The position numbers were made by a program, and so were the translations under genes. Shown in pieces: positions 45,012 to 53,962 of a stretch of DNA of 64,000 nucleotides; the stretch's first letter is position 1, and each line of letters begins with the position of its first letter. The notes below the pieces were generated by a model. The model made no database searches. It saw nothing but the letters and a program-made list of their open reading frames with translations, and was not told the DNA's origin. Source of the stretch: Pseudolabrys sp035718275 (GTDB lineage Bacteria > Pseudomonadota > Alphaproteobacteria > Rhizobiales > Xanthobacteraceae); the NCBI GenBank assembly GCA_035718275.1, contig DASTHI010000048.1:47352-111351 (forward strand), in the 5' to 3' direction.

Positions 45012-45986
45012 TCAGTTGGTGGACGGAGGGTGCCAAAGCGCCAACAGACCGTCAAGATTAAGTCGCTCTACTGCCTGGATTGTGCCCCAATCCTGGAGCC
45101 GCCGGGAAAGGCCATTCAGGCCCGCGGATTCGAACGCCCAGGCCAGCAGGTGGAGAAAGGAAAATTCGCCGAGGCGCGGCTCAAGAGAATAGTCGCGAAC
45201 TGGCGTGTTGGACGGTACGTTCTTTTCCTTTTCCAGCCAACTCAGCGCGGCCTTTTCGTTGCCGAGTGTGTCGATCAGCTTGAGGCCTAGCCCCTGGCGG
45301 CCAGTAAACACGCGCCCATCCGAAACATCCGCAAGCTGGCTGTCGCTCATGCGGCGGCGTTCCCTGACGAGATTTTTAAACCAAGCGTAAGAATCGAGCA
45401 CGATCGCTTCGACCGCGGCGCGCGCCTCGGGGCTGGTGGGCTCGAAACCGTTCGGAGCGGCCTTCAAGGGCGAGGATTTGATCGACTCGACCGAAATCCC
45501 GAGGGTTTTCAGGGCCTCGGTGAAGTTCGGATACTGAAACAACACCCCAATCGAGCCGACCAGAGACGTTTCGTTTGCAACAATATAGTCGGCGGAAAGG
45601 GCAGCGATGTAGGCTCCCGAGGCCGCCACGCCATCCACCACCACCACCATGGGCTTCTTGCGCTGCAGATCGCGAAGCGCGTCATAGAGCTGCTCGGAGC
45701 CGGCCGTTGTGCCTCCGGGGCTGTCGATGTGCACAATAACTGCCTGAGCCCGGGAGCGGGCAAGCCGACCGAGAGCCTCCACCCGGTCCTGATTGCCCCG
45801 GATCAGTCCCTGAACTTTGATTCGCGCAATGTAGTTTCCAGGTGTCGCAAATTTGGTTCCGGGGAACAGCAGAATTATGGAACTGGCAATGGCGAGCACG
45901 GCTATTACCAGGGCCGCGACACGCCAGAATGTCAGCTTACGCCGCATGCGGCGGCGATCCACAATGGCATCAGCATCGAGCGACAT
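45012..45986 (-). CDS. sppA: signal peptide peptidase SppA (short form)
   Basis: Membrane-bound serine protease that degrades cleaved signal peptides. 324 aa with one N-terminal transmembrane helix (about residues 20-42) and a ClpP-like domain. The nucleophile is Ser123 in DGVAASGAYIAAL and the general base Lys175 in SSPLKAAPNGFEP. HIDSPGGTTAGSEQLYDAL and VGSIGVLFQYPNF are conserved. This single-domain form is half the length of E. coli SppA. The gene lies between rpsA and ihfB. Confidence 0.94.
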   Translation of the reverse strand: MSLDADAIVDRRRMRRKLTFWRVAALVIAVLAIASSIILLFPGTKFATPGNYIARIKVQGLIRGNQDRVEALGRLARSRAQAVIVHIDSPGGTTAGSEQLYDALRDLQRKKPMVVVVDGVAASGAYIAALSADYIVANETSLVGSIGVLFQYPNFTEALKTLGISVESIKSSPLKAAPNGFEPTSPEARAAVEAIVLDSYAWFKNLVRERRRMSDSQLADVSDGRVFTGRQGLGLKLIDTLGNEKAALSWLEKEKNVPSNTPVRDYSLEPRLGEFSFLHLLAWAFESAGLNGLSRRLQDWGTIQAVERLNLDGLLALWHPPSTN

Positions 45987-46177
45987 GGCCGCGCTCCGTT
46001 TCTTCGCAGGTTAAACTGCCCCAAATCGATAACCAATTCCACGCCGCGGCTACCGATTCGGTCCAAATTTGTATGCTATCGCGACGTCCGCTCTACGGCA
46101 GCGTTTTGAGGATGACATACCAAGAGACCGCCCCGGGGAAGTCCCCGGAGCAGTTCGTTCCAGAGGGTCGGGCCGGA

Positions 46178-47902
46178 TTACTCCTCGGCGTTTTCTGACT
46201 CTTCCGATTTATCCCCGGCGCGCTGCTTCAATGCCGCGCCAAGGATGTCGCCGAGCGAAGCACCTGAATCGGCAGTGCCATATTGCGCGATTGCTTCTTT
46301 CTCCTCTGCAACTTCCAGCGCCTTGATCGAAACGCTCACCTTGTGAGCCTTGCGGTCGAACTGGGTCACGCGCGCATCGACCTTCTGGCCCACTGAGAAG
46401 CGCTCCGGTCGCTGCTCGCCCCTCTCGCGGGCAAGGTCTGCCCGCTTGATGAACGCTGAAAGCTCGGTTCCCACGATCTTGACGTCGATGCCCGACTCCT
46501 TGACTTCGGTGACCTCGCAGGTAACGACCGATCCTTTCTTGAGATCGCCGGCGGATTCCATGGGATCGCCCGCAAGCTGCTTGACGCCGAGGGAGATGCG
46601 TTCCTTCTCGACGTCGACGTCAAGAACCTGCGCTTTGACGATATCGCCTTTCTTGTATTCCTCGATGACCTGCTCGCCGGGTCGCTTCCAATCGAGATCG
46701 GAAAGGTGGACCATGCCGTCCACGTCGCCATCAAGACCGAGGAAGAGTCCGAACTCGGTCTTGTTCTTTACCTCGCCCTCGACCGTCGATCCTGGCGGAT
46801 GCTTTTCGACAAAGACCTCCCAGGGATTGCGCATCGTCTGCTTGAGACCGAGCGAAATGCGTCGTTTGACAGGGTCGACTTCCAGTACCTGAACTTCCAC
46901 TTCCTGAGACGTCGATACGATTTTGCCAGGATGGACGTTTTTCTTGGTCCAGGACATTTCCGAAACGTGGATCAATCCCTCAATGCCCGGCTCGAGCTCG
47001 ACGAACGCACCATAGTCCGTGATGTTCGTCACGCGTCCCTTGTACCGCGCGCCAACCGGGTACTTAGCCTCGATGTTCTGCCATGGATCGTCGAGCAGCT
47101 GTTTCATGCCGAGCGAAATTCGGTGAGTCTCGTGATTGATCTTGATGATCTTCACCTTCACCTGCTGCCCGATATTGAGGACCTCCGTCGGATGATTGAC
47201 GCGGCGCCAGGCGATGTCCGTGACATGCAAAAGCCCATCGATACCGCCAAGGTCGACGAATGCGCCGTAGTCGGTGATGTTCTTGACCACCCCGTCGATG
47301 ACCTGGCCTTCCTCGAGATTTTGCACCAATTCCTGCCGCTGCTCGGCGCGCGTTTCTTCGAGCACCGTGCGGCGAGAGACCACGATGTTGCCGCGCCGAC
47401 GATCCATTTTCAGAATCTGGAACTGCTGGGGCACATTCATCAGTGGACTGACATCCCGGATGGGACGGATGTCGACCTGTGAACGCGGCAGGAAGGCCAC
47501 GGCACCGTCGAGATCCACGGTGAAACCACCCTTGACCTGATTGAATATGACACCCTGGACCTTCTCGCCGCTGTTGAAGGCTTTTTCGAGCTTGCCCCAA
47601 CTTTCCTCACGTCGGGCCTTGTCGCGCGAGAGCACCGCCTCTCCTAGCGCGTTTTCGACGCGCTCCAGATAGACCTCGACTTCGTCGCCAATCTTCAGAG
47701 CGGACGGCCGCCCGGGTCCCGAAAATTCACGAAGGGCAACTCTGCCCTCCGTTTTCAAACCGACGTCAATAACGGCGAATTCCTTTTCAAGTCCGACAAC
47801 TTTGCCCTTAATGACGGAACCTTCCTGCAGATTTCCGCTGCCAAAGGATTCATCGAGCAGCTTGGCGAAGTCTTCGCGAGTGGGTGCGGTAGCGGTGGCC
47901 AT
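46178..47902 (-). CDS. rpsA: 30S ribosomal protein S1
   Basis: mRNA-binding ribosomal protein of 574 aa with six S1 repeats. Repeats 3-6 are the canonical RNA-binding ones, for example VKNITDYGAFVDLGGIDGLLHVTDIAWRR, VTNITDYGAFVELEPGIEGLIHVSEMSW and VKNKTEFGLFLGLDGDVDGMVHLSDLDW. A short acidic tail ends in EESENAEE. It follows cmk (185 bp gap) and precedes sppA, a standard cmk-rpsA-ihfB neighbourhood. A GC hairpin CCGGGG/CCCCGG lies downstream at 46133-46148 without a T-tract. Confidence 0.98.
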   Translation of the reverse strand: MATATAPTREDFAKLLDESFGSGNLQEGSVIKGKVVGLEKEFAVIDVGLKTEGRVALREFSGPGRPSALKIGDEVEVYLERVENALGEAVLSRDKARREESWGKLEKAFNSGEKVQGVIFNQVKGGFTVDLDGAVAFLPRSQVDIRPIRDVSPLMNVPQQFQILKMDRRRGNIVVSRRTVLEETRAEQRQELVQNLEEGQVIDGVVKNITDYGAFVDLGGIDGLLHVTDIAWRRVNHPTEVLNIGQQVKVKIIKINHETHRISLGMKQLLDDPWQNIEAKYPVGARYKGRVTNITDYGAFVELEPGIEGLIHVSEMSWTKKNVHPGKIVSTSQEVEVQVLEVDPVKRRISLGLKQTMRNPWEVFVEKHPPGSTVEGEVKNKTEFGLFLGLDGDVDGMVHLSDLDWKRPGEQVIEEYKKGDIVKAQVLDVDVEKERISLGVKQLAGDPMESAGDLKKGSVVTCEVTEVKESGIDVKIVGTELSAFIKRADLARERGEQRPERFSVGQKVDARVTQFDRKAHKVSVSIKALEVAEEKEAIAQYGTADSGASLGDILGAALKQRAGDKSEESENAEE

Positions 47903-48087
47903 GTATTCTCCTCTTTGCGGCGCGCCGGTGGGTTTGAATGGCGTCCCGAATGCGCGGGCCGATGGTCCCGCAGACCAAAGGGCGGCTCCGGATTCCCGGG
48001 TGACCGGCGCTGAATGCCGTGCTTTCGGAACGATGGATCGAGCAGGTCCGCCTTACGTCAAAGCTCGAGCGGGGCTTTGTCCTCCAA

Positions 48088-48738
48088 CTACGAGGGGCAG
48101 TGATCGCGCCCTCGGCCCGCCCGGTTGGCCTCGACGATGTCGATGGCGGCCCGGATAGCGGCGTCTATATCCAAATGCGTTGTATCGAGCAAGTGCGCGT
48201 CCGGCGCCTGTCTTAACGGGGCGGCGGCACGATTGCGGTCGCGTTCATCTCTTCTTCGGATGTCGGCCAGTATCGTGGCTTCGTCTATGTCGAGCCCTTG
48301 CGCTCGGTATTCAGCAGTCCGGCGGCTTGCGCGCACCTCGGGGTCTGCGGTTACAAAGATCTTAACGTCGGCCTGCGGGCAGACCACCGTTCCAATATCG
48401 CGTCCGTCGAGGACGGCGCCCGGTGGTTTGAGCGCAAATTCCCGCTGCAAGGAGAGCACCGCCGCACGCACCTCCGGCATTGCGGACACGACCGACGCCG
48501 CCTCGCTGATAGCGTGGGTCTTCAGGGCGATCTCGTCGAAACTCGAAAGGTCAAGTTTGTTTGCTGCAGCCGTCGCAGCCTCAACGTCGGTTACGCTTCG
48601 ACCTGCATCCAGGATCGCCTTGGCCACAGCACGATAGATCAAACCCGTGTCCAGATGCCTAAGACCAAAATGTGCGGCTAGCCGCTTGCCGATCGTGCCC
48701 TTGCCGGATGCCGCCGGGCCATCGATAGCGATGATCAT
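48088..48738 (-). CDS. cmk: cytidylate kinase
   Basis: Phosphorylates CMP and dCMP. 216 aa P-loop kinase with IAIDGPAASGKGTIGKRLAAHFG at the N terminus, LDTGLIYRAVA in the CMP site and GRDIGTVVCPQADVKIFVTADPEVRASRR in the LID region. The start overlaps the aroA stop by 4 bases, giving the aroA-cmk-rpsA order. Confidence 0.97.
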   Translation of the reverse strand: MIIAIDGPAASGKGTIGKRLAAHFGLRHLDTGLIYRAVAKAILDAGRSVTDVEAATAAANKLDLSSFDEIALKTHAISEAASVVSAMPEVRAAVLSLQREFALKPPGAVLDGRDIGTVVCPQADVKIFVTADPEVRASRRTAEYRAQGLDIDEATILADIRRRDERDRNRAAAPLRQAPDAHLLDTTHLDIDAAIRAAIDIVEANRAGRGRDHCPS

Positions 48739-50117
48739 GTGAGGTCGGCGCCCAAACTTCGCATCGTTTCGACAAACCCGGGAAAGCTGGTGGCGATGAA
48801 AACACTATCATCGATGCGCACCGGATTTTCGCTGGCAAGCCCCATAACGAGAGCTGACATCGCGATGCGGTGATCCATGTGAGTCTTCACATCGCCGCCG
48901 CCTCGCGGACGGCCTTTGCCTTGTATAATCAGGTCGTCTCCTTCGATTGCCGCTACAACACCGTTGGCCGACAACATTGCCGCGGTTGCCGCCAGCCGGT
49001 CGGATTCCTTGACGCGGAGTTCCTTCAATCCGCGCAATCGCGTCTCACCGTCGGCGAAGGAAGCTGCCACCGCCAGTATCGGATATTCATCGATCATCGA
49101 TGGCGCCCGCTCCGCCGGCACATCCACGGACTTCAAAGCCGATGCACGGATCCGCAGATCGGCGACCTCCTCACCACCATCGTCTCTTTTATCGATCACT
49201 TCGATATTGGCTCCCATCTCGCGGAGAGTGGTCAGCAGGCCTGTGCGCAGCGGATTGGTCATCACGGCTTCAAGAACCAAATCGGATTCCGGCACGACCA
49301 GTGCGGCTACGAGCGGAAATGCCGCCGAGGAAGGATCGGCAGGCACGAGAACACTCGCCGGCTCAAGCTCAGGCTGCCCTTGCAGGACGATACGTCGTCC
49401 ATGTTCGCCCGAAGGTTTGCTGCTGATCTTCGCCCCGAAATGCTTGAGAAGTCGTTCCGTATGGTCGCGCGTCGCCTCCATCTCGATAACGGTCGTCTCA
49501 CCAGGTGCGGCAAGTCCGGCGAGCAGCACCGCCGACTTGAGCTGTGCAGACGCCACAGGTGGCGTGTATACGATCGGAATTGGGTCGGCAGCGCCTTGGA
49601 GGGTGAGAGGGACGCGGTCGCCATCGGAAATGGAAATGACGCGTGCGCCCATCCTCTCCAGAGGATCCAGCACCCGCCGCATGGGCCGGCTACGCAGAGA
49701 TGCGTCGCCATCGAATGTCGCCGTCACCGGCGCCCCGGCGAGAGCACCGATCGCCAGGCGGCAGCCGGTGCCGGAATTGCCGAAATCCAGTGTCCCGCGT
49801 GGTTGTGCAAACCCGCCAACCCCCACCCCATGCACGCGCCAGCCCCCTTCGCCGAGGCGCTCGACACGCGCTCCGAGTGCCCGCATTGCCTCCGCAGTGT
49901 GAAGAACGTCCGCACCCTCGAGTAGGCCGGCGATCATGGTCTCGCCGACGGTCATGGCGGCGAGGATCAGCGCGCGATGAGAAATCGATTTATCGCCCGG
50001 GACCCTAGTGCGTCCCTGCAAAGGTCCGCCGCGGCGGGCCAGAAGCGGAGTTGATGCGTTCGTATTCAACGGGGCGATCCCCTGAAAGCCGCGCCCTCCT
50101 ACCACGCAGCCGCGCAT
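48735..50117 (-). CDS. aroA: 3-phosphoshikimate 1-carboxyvinyltransferase (EPSP synthase)
   Basis: Sixth step of the shikimate pathway. 460 aa with RVPGDKSISHRALIL, LDFGNSGTGCRLAIG, DASLRSRPMRRVLDPLERMGA, catalytic DEYPILAVAASFADG and RGLKELRVKESDRL. Overall it resembles class II (Agrobacterium CP4-like) enzymes. CP4 carries Ala100 in GNAATGCR, which blocks glyphosate; here the same position is Gly116 (GNSGTGCR). The start is uncertain: ATG 50117 gives about 30 residues before family similarity, and TTG 50069 with AGGGGATC upstream is an alternative. Confidence 0.95.
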   Translation of the reverse strand: MRGCVVGGRGFQGIAPLNTNASTPLLARRGGPLQGRTRVPGDKSISHRALILAAMTVGETMIAGLLEGADVLHTAEAMRALGARVERLGEGGWRVHGVGVGGFAQPRGTLDFGNSGTGCRLAIGALAGAPVTATFDGDASLRSRPMRRVLDPLERMGARVISISDGDRVPLTLQGAADPIPIVYTPPVASAQLKSAVLLAGLAAPGETTVIEMEATRDHTERLLKHFGAKISSKPSGEHGRRIVLQGQPELEPASVLVPADPSSAAFPLVAALVVPESDLVLEAVMTNPLRTGLLTTLREMGANIEVIDKRDDGGEEVADLRIRASALKSVDVPAERAPSMIDEYPILAVAASFADGETRLRGLKELRVKESDRLAATAAMLSANGVVAAIEGDDLIIQGKGRPRGGGDVKTHMDHRIAMSALVMGLASENPVRIDDSVFIATSFPGFVETMRSLGADLT

Positions 50118-50233
50118 CCCGTCATCCCGCCGCTTTTGACGTTTTGCGGCGCACCTGCGCTATTGACAGGGGGCCGGCAACTAGCCAAGTGAAATCCCGA
50201 TTTGACTGATCCAAGCCTTGAGGAAGTCCGACC

Positions 50234-50653
50234 GTGGCGAAACCTGATCTCGGCACCAAGCGCGTTTGTCCCGATACCGGTCGTAAGTTCTACGACCTCA
50301 ACAGAACGCCGGTAATCTCTCCATATACCGGCAAAGTCGTTCCCATCGCAGCGGCGTCGCCGCCGCGGGCCCGAACTGAAACGGCGAGCGCGGCGAAAGC
50401 CTCACCGGCCGCCGATCTCGACAGCATCGCTCCGGAAACAGCAGAAGCCGAATTCGTTTCGCTTGAGGACGCAGAGGCCGAGCAGCAGGGCAAGAAGACG
50501 TTGGCCCCCGAGGAGGCCGCAGTCGGCGAAGATGAAGAAGTCGAAATGGACGAGAGCCTCGATGACGCCGCCTTCATCGAGGAAGAGGAAGAAGGCAATC
50601 CCGACGTGACGGACATCATTGGGGAGTCCATCGAAAAAGAAGAGGAAAGCTGA
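50234..50653 (+). CDS. TIGR02300 family protein (FYDLN acid domain)
   Basis: 139 aa. The N-terminal 36 residues form the conserved zinc-ribbon-like unit: GTKRVCPDTGRKFYDLNRTP followed by VISPYTGKVVP. The rest is an Ala- and Glu-rich acidic tail (EEAAVGEDEEVEMDES and so on) without predicted structure. Function is unknown. The family is almost confined to alphaproteobacteria and is typically divergent from aroA and beside a tRNA-Ala gene, as here. Confidence 0.92.
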   Translation: MAKPDLGTKRVCPDTGRKFYDLNRTPVISPYTGKVVPIAAASPPRARTETASAAKASPAADLDSIAPETAEAEFVSLEDAEAEQQGKKTLAPEEAAVGEDEEVEMDESLDDAAFIEEEEEGNPDVTDIIGESIEKEEES

Positions 50654-50663
50654 ACAGATCGGT

Positions 50664-50684
50664 CGCTTGCAATCGGTGCAAGCG
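50664..50684 (+). repeat. hairpin just upstream of tRNA-Ala
   Basis: CGCTTGCA (50664-50671), ATCGG loop, TGCAAGCG (50677-50684): a perfect 8 bp stem, 10 bases after the TIGR02300 stop and 12 bases before the tRNA. No T-tract follows, so the mRNA and tRNA may share a transcript that is cut here. A weak terminator is also possible. Confidence 0.5.
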
Positions 50685-50696
50685 AGTGAGCGGATC

Positions 50697-50772
50697 GGGG
50701 CCATAGCTCAGTTGGGAGAGCGCGTGAATGGCATTCACGAGGTCGGGGGTTCGACTCCCCCTGGCTCCACCA
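50697..50772 (+). tRNA. tRNA-Ala (GGC anticodon)
   Basis: A complete cloverleaf of 76 nt. Acceptor GGGGCCA pairs with TGGCTCC; the discriminator is A50769 and CCA is encoded (50770-50772). The D arm is GCTC/GAGC. The anticodon stem is CGTGA/TCACG with loop ATGGCAT, so the anticodon is GGC (Ala). The T arm is GGGGG TTCGACT CCCCC. I see no duplicated 3' end downstream that would mark an integration site. Confidence 0.97.
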
Positions 50773-50890
50773 CCAGCTCAACATCGCGCATTTCAGCGCT
50801 CGAACTCCGTTTCCGACCACACCGCGGGCGACCTACTCTGCTGCGATGGTGACTTAGATCAAAATCCAGCCTGATCGCCTTGTTGCAACG

Positions 50891-51430
50891 CTATTGGGTG
50901 TCGGTTGTATTTTCGAGGTTCAGTACAACGCGTTTTAGGCCCGCCCCGATATCCTCCTCGTCAAAGCCGAGTTCAGCGCACATCTGCAGCATGGCCGTGT
51001 TTTCAGCCAACACGTCACCGTACACGCGCCGCAGACCCTTCTCCTTGGCGTACTCAATGACTCGGTGCATCAGGAGCCAGCCGAGACCATGGCCTTTAAG
51101 CCGCGATCGTATAAGGATCGCGAACTCCGACGATTCTTCGTCAAGCTCATCTTTCAGGCGCACTAGGCCGAGCATGCGCCCGGTGTTTCCATCGAGCGCA
51201 ATGAATGCCATCGCATGCTGCCGATCAATGTGAGCCAGCCAATTCATCTCGTCGGCACTAAGCTCGGCAATGCGCGCAAAAAAACGAAGCCGCAGATCCT
51301 CAACGCTGACATCGCCCAAAAACTCCGGGTACAAGGCCGTGTCATCAGGCCGGACTGGCCGGATCAGCACGCGCTCGCCGCTACGCGTTGTTTCGTACCG
51401 TTCACTTAAGCCAAGGCCTTTGTCCGGCAT
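50891..51430 (-). CDS. GNAT-family N-acetyltransferase
   Basis: 179 aa from ATG 51430; the open frame reaches 51505 but the extra residues run over the terminator hairpin of the next gene and look untranslated. The fold is visible as VLIRPVRPDDTALYPEFL, DLRLRFFARI, MAFIALDGNTGRMLGLVRL and the acetyl-CoA loop SRLKGHGLGWLLMHRVIEYAKEKGL. It resembles the GNAT module of protein lysine acetyltransferases (Pat type), but here it stands alone. Substrate unknown. Confidence 0.88.
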   Translation of the reverse strand: MPDKGLGLSERYETTRSGERVLIRPVRPDDTALYPEFLGDVSVEDLRLRFFARIAELSADEMNWLAHIDRQHAMAFIALDGNTGRMLGLVRLKDELDEESSEFAILIRSRLKGHGLGWLLMHRVIEYAKEKGLRRVYGDVLAENTAMLQMCAELGFDEEDIGAGLKRVVLNLENTTDTQ

Positions 51431-51477
51431 CGGTGTGACTCGTGTCGGCCGCGGCGGCGGATTTCGAACTGGGACAC

Positions 51478-51508
51478 AAAAAAGTGTGGGGGCGAAAGGC
51501 CCCACACT
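51478..51508 (-). terminator. Rho-independent terminator after the MHS transporter
   Basis: On the minus strand AGTGTGGGG (51508-51500) pairs with CCCCACACT (51491-51483), a 9 bp stem, followed by six T (A-run at 51478-51483 on the plus strand). It begins about 19 bases after the transporter stop. Confidence 0.85.
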
Positions 51509-51526
51509 AGTTCCTCAGTTCGGGAG

Positions 51527-52858
51527 TTAGGCAGCAACCTTATTTCTTTCCGGCTGCCAAATGCTGATGTGGCGCGTTTCCGGCATCAGCCACAGACTAA
51601 GAACGAAGCATACCGCGGGAACGGCGATCGGATAGAGCAGCGCGTACCAGAGGCTGCCAGTCGCCGCGAACGCCGCAGAGGTGATGAAAGGCACAAGTCC
51701 ACCGCCCCAGCCGTTGCCGATGTGGTACGGCACCGATACCGAGGTGTAGCGAATGCGTGCTGGGAAGTACTCCGCCAGGAACGCACCGATGGGCCCGTAG
51801 ACCATCCCGACGTAATTCACCAGGATCGCAATAATCAGAATCGCGATCGGATAGTTGATATTGTTCGGTTGCGTTACCGTTCCGAGCCAAGAGTACAGAG
51901 GGTAGTAGGTCACGGCGGCAAGCAGGAAGCCCCCCAGAATCACGGGCTTGCGGCCGATGTGATCGGAGATCCAGCCCCACAGGATCAAGGTCGGAGTTGC
52001 GATGAGGAGCGCAGCCATCACGATATAGCTTGAGGTGAACACATCGACCTTGGACACCTGCTGCAGGAAAAATAGTGCCCAGAACTGACCGCTGTACCAA
52101 ACGACGCCTTCACCGATCACCACGATGCTGGCAATCAGCACGTACCTGATATTGGCGCTGAGGAATGCCTCCTTCCACGGATTCTTCGTTTGCAAGCCCT
52201 TGGCCTTGATTTCCTGGAAGATCGGCGTCTCACCCAACTGGAGCCGGATGTAGATCGCTATCGCGACTAGCAAGAATGACACTAGGAATGGCACACGCCA
52301 TGCCCACGCATTGAAAACCTGTTCGCCGAAGTAACCGCGGGTAGCGAGTACCACCGCCAGAGCGACGACGATGCCAAGTGTCGGCGAAGTTTGCAGCCAA
52401 CCCGTATAATAGCCACGACGTTCGTCCGAGACGTGTTCGGCCACATACGTGATGGCGCCACCATATTCGCCCCCCAGGCACAGGCCCTGGATCATGCGCA
52501 GGCCAAAGAGGGTGAACGCTGCGGCGATGCCGATCTGATCGAAAGTCGGTATCACGCCAATAAAGCCCGTGCCGATACCCATGCCGCTAAGCGTGAGAAG
52601 GAACGTATACTTGCGACCGATCTTGTCGCCCATCCATCCGAACAGGAAGGCACCCAGCGGGCGAATCAGAAAGCCCGCCGTGAACAGTGCGATCGTACTC
52701 AACAATGCCGCGACTGGATGGCTTTTCTCGAAGAACTTTACCGACAGCACGGCAGCAAGGCTGCCGAAGATGTAGAAATCGTACCATTCGATGACGTTGC
52801 CGACCGATGCGGCGACAATCACCTTACGAAAATTTTTCGGGATTTGAGGCCCAGCCAT
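51527..52858 (-). CDS. MHS-family MFS transporter (metabolite:H+ symporter)
   Basis: 443 aa, about 12 transmembrane helices. The MHS signature NVIEWYDFYIFGSLAAVLS is at the N terminus; the loop 2-3 motif is GWMGDKIGRKYTFLL and its repeat GWISDHIGRKPVIL, with GLCLGGEYGGAITYVAEH in helix 5. Relatives carry shikimate, alpha-ketoglutarate, proline or aromatic acids; the substrate cannot be told from sequence. AAGGAGGT is a near-perfect ribosome-binding site 9 bases before ATG 52858. It has its own terminator and a long free upstream region. Confidence 0.92.
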   Translation of the reverse strand: MAGPQIPKNFRKVIVAASVGNVIEWYDFYIFGSLAAVLSVKFFEKSHPVAALLSTIALFTAGFLIRPLGAFLFGWMGDKIGRKYTFLLTLSGMGIGTGFIGVIPTFDQIGIAAAFTLFGLRMIQGLCLGGEYGGAITYVAEHVSDERRGYYTGWLQTSPTLGIVVALAVVLATRGYFGEQVFNAWAWRVPFLVSFLLVAIAIYIRLQLGETPIFQEIKAKGLQTKNPWKEAFLSANIRYVLIASIVVIGEGVVWYSGQFWALFFLQQVSKVDVFTSSYIVMAALLIATPTLILWGWISDHIGRKPVILGGFLLAAVTYYPLYSWLGTVTQPNNINYPIAILIIAILVNYVGMVYGPIGAFLAEYFPARIRYTSVSVPYHIGNGWGGGLVPFITSAAFAATGSLWYALLYPIAVPAVCFVLSLWLMPETRHISIWQPERNKVAA

Positions 52859-52861
52859 TTC

Positions 52862-53546
52862 ACGTTACCTCCTTGTTGCAAAGCATGTTGCGCTGCCAAT
52901 GTGGATGGCGCACCCGCGGAAGGAGGCTTGGAGTAGTCACACGTTTGCCGTGCTCTGAGATTGTAAGTCCCGACCGGTTCTTACTGAGAACGACGGCGGT
53001 CATAGTCACCCCCGCATTGGTGTGCGGCTCTTTTTCTTGTTGAGCGCATATGTCGCCGCTCGAGAAAACTACGGCGCCAATCCAAAAGCGTCATTTGAAC
53101 TTAAGTACGAGAGACGCCTCTAACTCGGTTCACGCCCTGTGTAATCAAAGGAATCTTTCGAGCGGTTATGAAAAATTTATTATATGCGAATTTTATATCC
53201 GCCGGCGAATTTGGTCATCACTCGCGATCGGGCCGGATACGAGTGTTTTGAGTTCAACGCGCAAGCTCGCTAACGCCGAGGTGACTGCGGAAAAAACATT
53301 GTGTGTAAGCGGCACGCCGCCTTGGCTTGAAATGTTGCATCATCCTGTAGCGTGACGCGGACGAGCGGTACGCGTTTATATGAAACTTTTACGAAGCGCA
53401 GCTCAGTCGACATTCTAGAATCCGTGGACGCTGCTCCTCGCTGGGCCACGATGTTCGATTCTGAAAAGCCTACACGCTGTATAGGCTTTCAGCGAAACAT
53501 CATCGGCCTTACACGGTTCTCTGAATTCTCTGCGCGGATATAACCT
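52862..53546. other. gene-poor, lower-GC segment
   Basis: About 700 bases with no convincing gene. Base composition is clearly less GC-rich than the neighbours, for example around 53165-53200. A perfect TATAAT on the minus strand (53184-53179) has no good -35. A weak stem CCGCA/TGCGG with a following T-run is at 53012-53035. A better hairpin is at 53461-53492 (separate entry). This could be a regulatory region of the MHS transporter, or residue of transferred DNA. Confidence 0.5.
53461..53492. repeat. inverted repeat in the gene-poor segment
   Basis: AAAGCCTA (53465-53472) and TAGGCTTT (53482-53489) form a perfect 8 bp stem with a 9-base loop. It extends through CTG (53461-53463) and CAG (53490-53492) with one bulged A. 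No T-tract follows, so it is not an ordinary terminator. Confidence 0.5.
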
Positions 53547-53816
53547 GTGCCAAAGCGTCTTTTACGAGTGGGCCAGAATGCCATGAAGCGGCTGCCAGCT
53601 GCAGCCCGGCATCGCGAATTTGAAAAGCGCCGCCAGAAACTATTGAGGCGACTAACAACGGCCTCGATTTTAGGAGCTGATCCGCGACTAGCCCGAAGGG
53701 CATTGACGCTGCTTAATCAAAGATTCCGGTATGCGAAATTGGCTCAACGGGCGGCCGTTCTTACGTCGGCGGAATGGATTGTGAAGTTGATCGAAGCTGG
53801 GGCTTCGGTTTCCTGA
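53547..53816 (+). CDS. small basic hypothetical protein, doubtful
   Basis: An 89 aa frame from GTG 53547, or 77 aa from ATG 53583. It is rich in Arg, Ala and Leu and looks helical (FEKRRQKLLRRLTTASILGADP, then LARRALTLLNQRFRYAKLAQRAAVL). No known domain is recognised and no clear ribosome-binding site precedes either start. It could be a real accessory gene or a chance frame. Confidence 0.3.
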   Translation: MPKRLLRVGQNAMKRLPAAARHREFEKRRQKLLRRLTTASILGADPRLARRALTLLNQRFRYAKLAQRAAVLTSAEWIVKLIEAGASVS

Positions 53817-53962
53817 TAGTGGACAAGCCGTCCAGACCACCACTATGAACTAGAACCAATATTCGTTGTAGGTCTCCGGACCGGTGGGACCACTCGCCAA
53901 CTACATCGTAAAACAAAAGCTGCCATCACTTGGACCAGCTGACATGCCTTTGTTTGCGAAAG

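Noticed and set aside
45012..45055. Extended TTG-started frame for ihfB overlapping the sppA end
   Set aside because: The extra residues have no family similarity, and ATG 44995 gives the standard IHF-beta length.
46133..46148. Terminator after rpsA
   Set aside because: CCGGGG/CCCCGG is only a 6 bp stem with no T-tract on the minus strand, so I do not call it a terminator.
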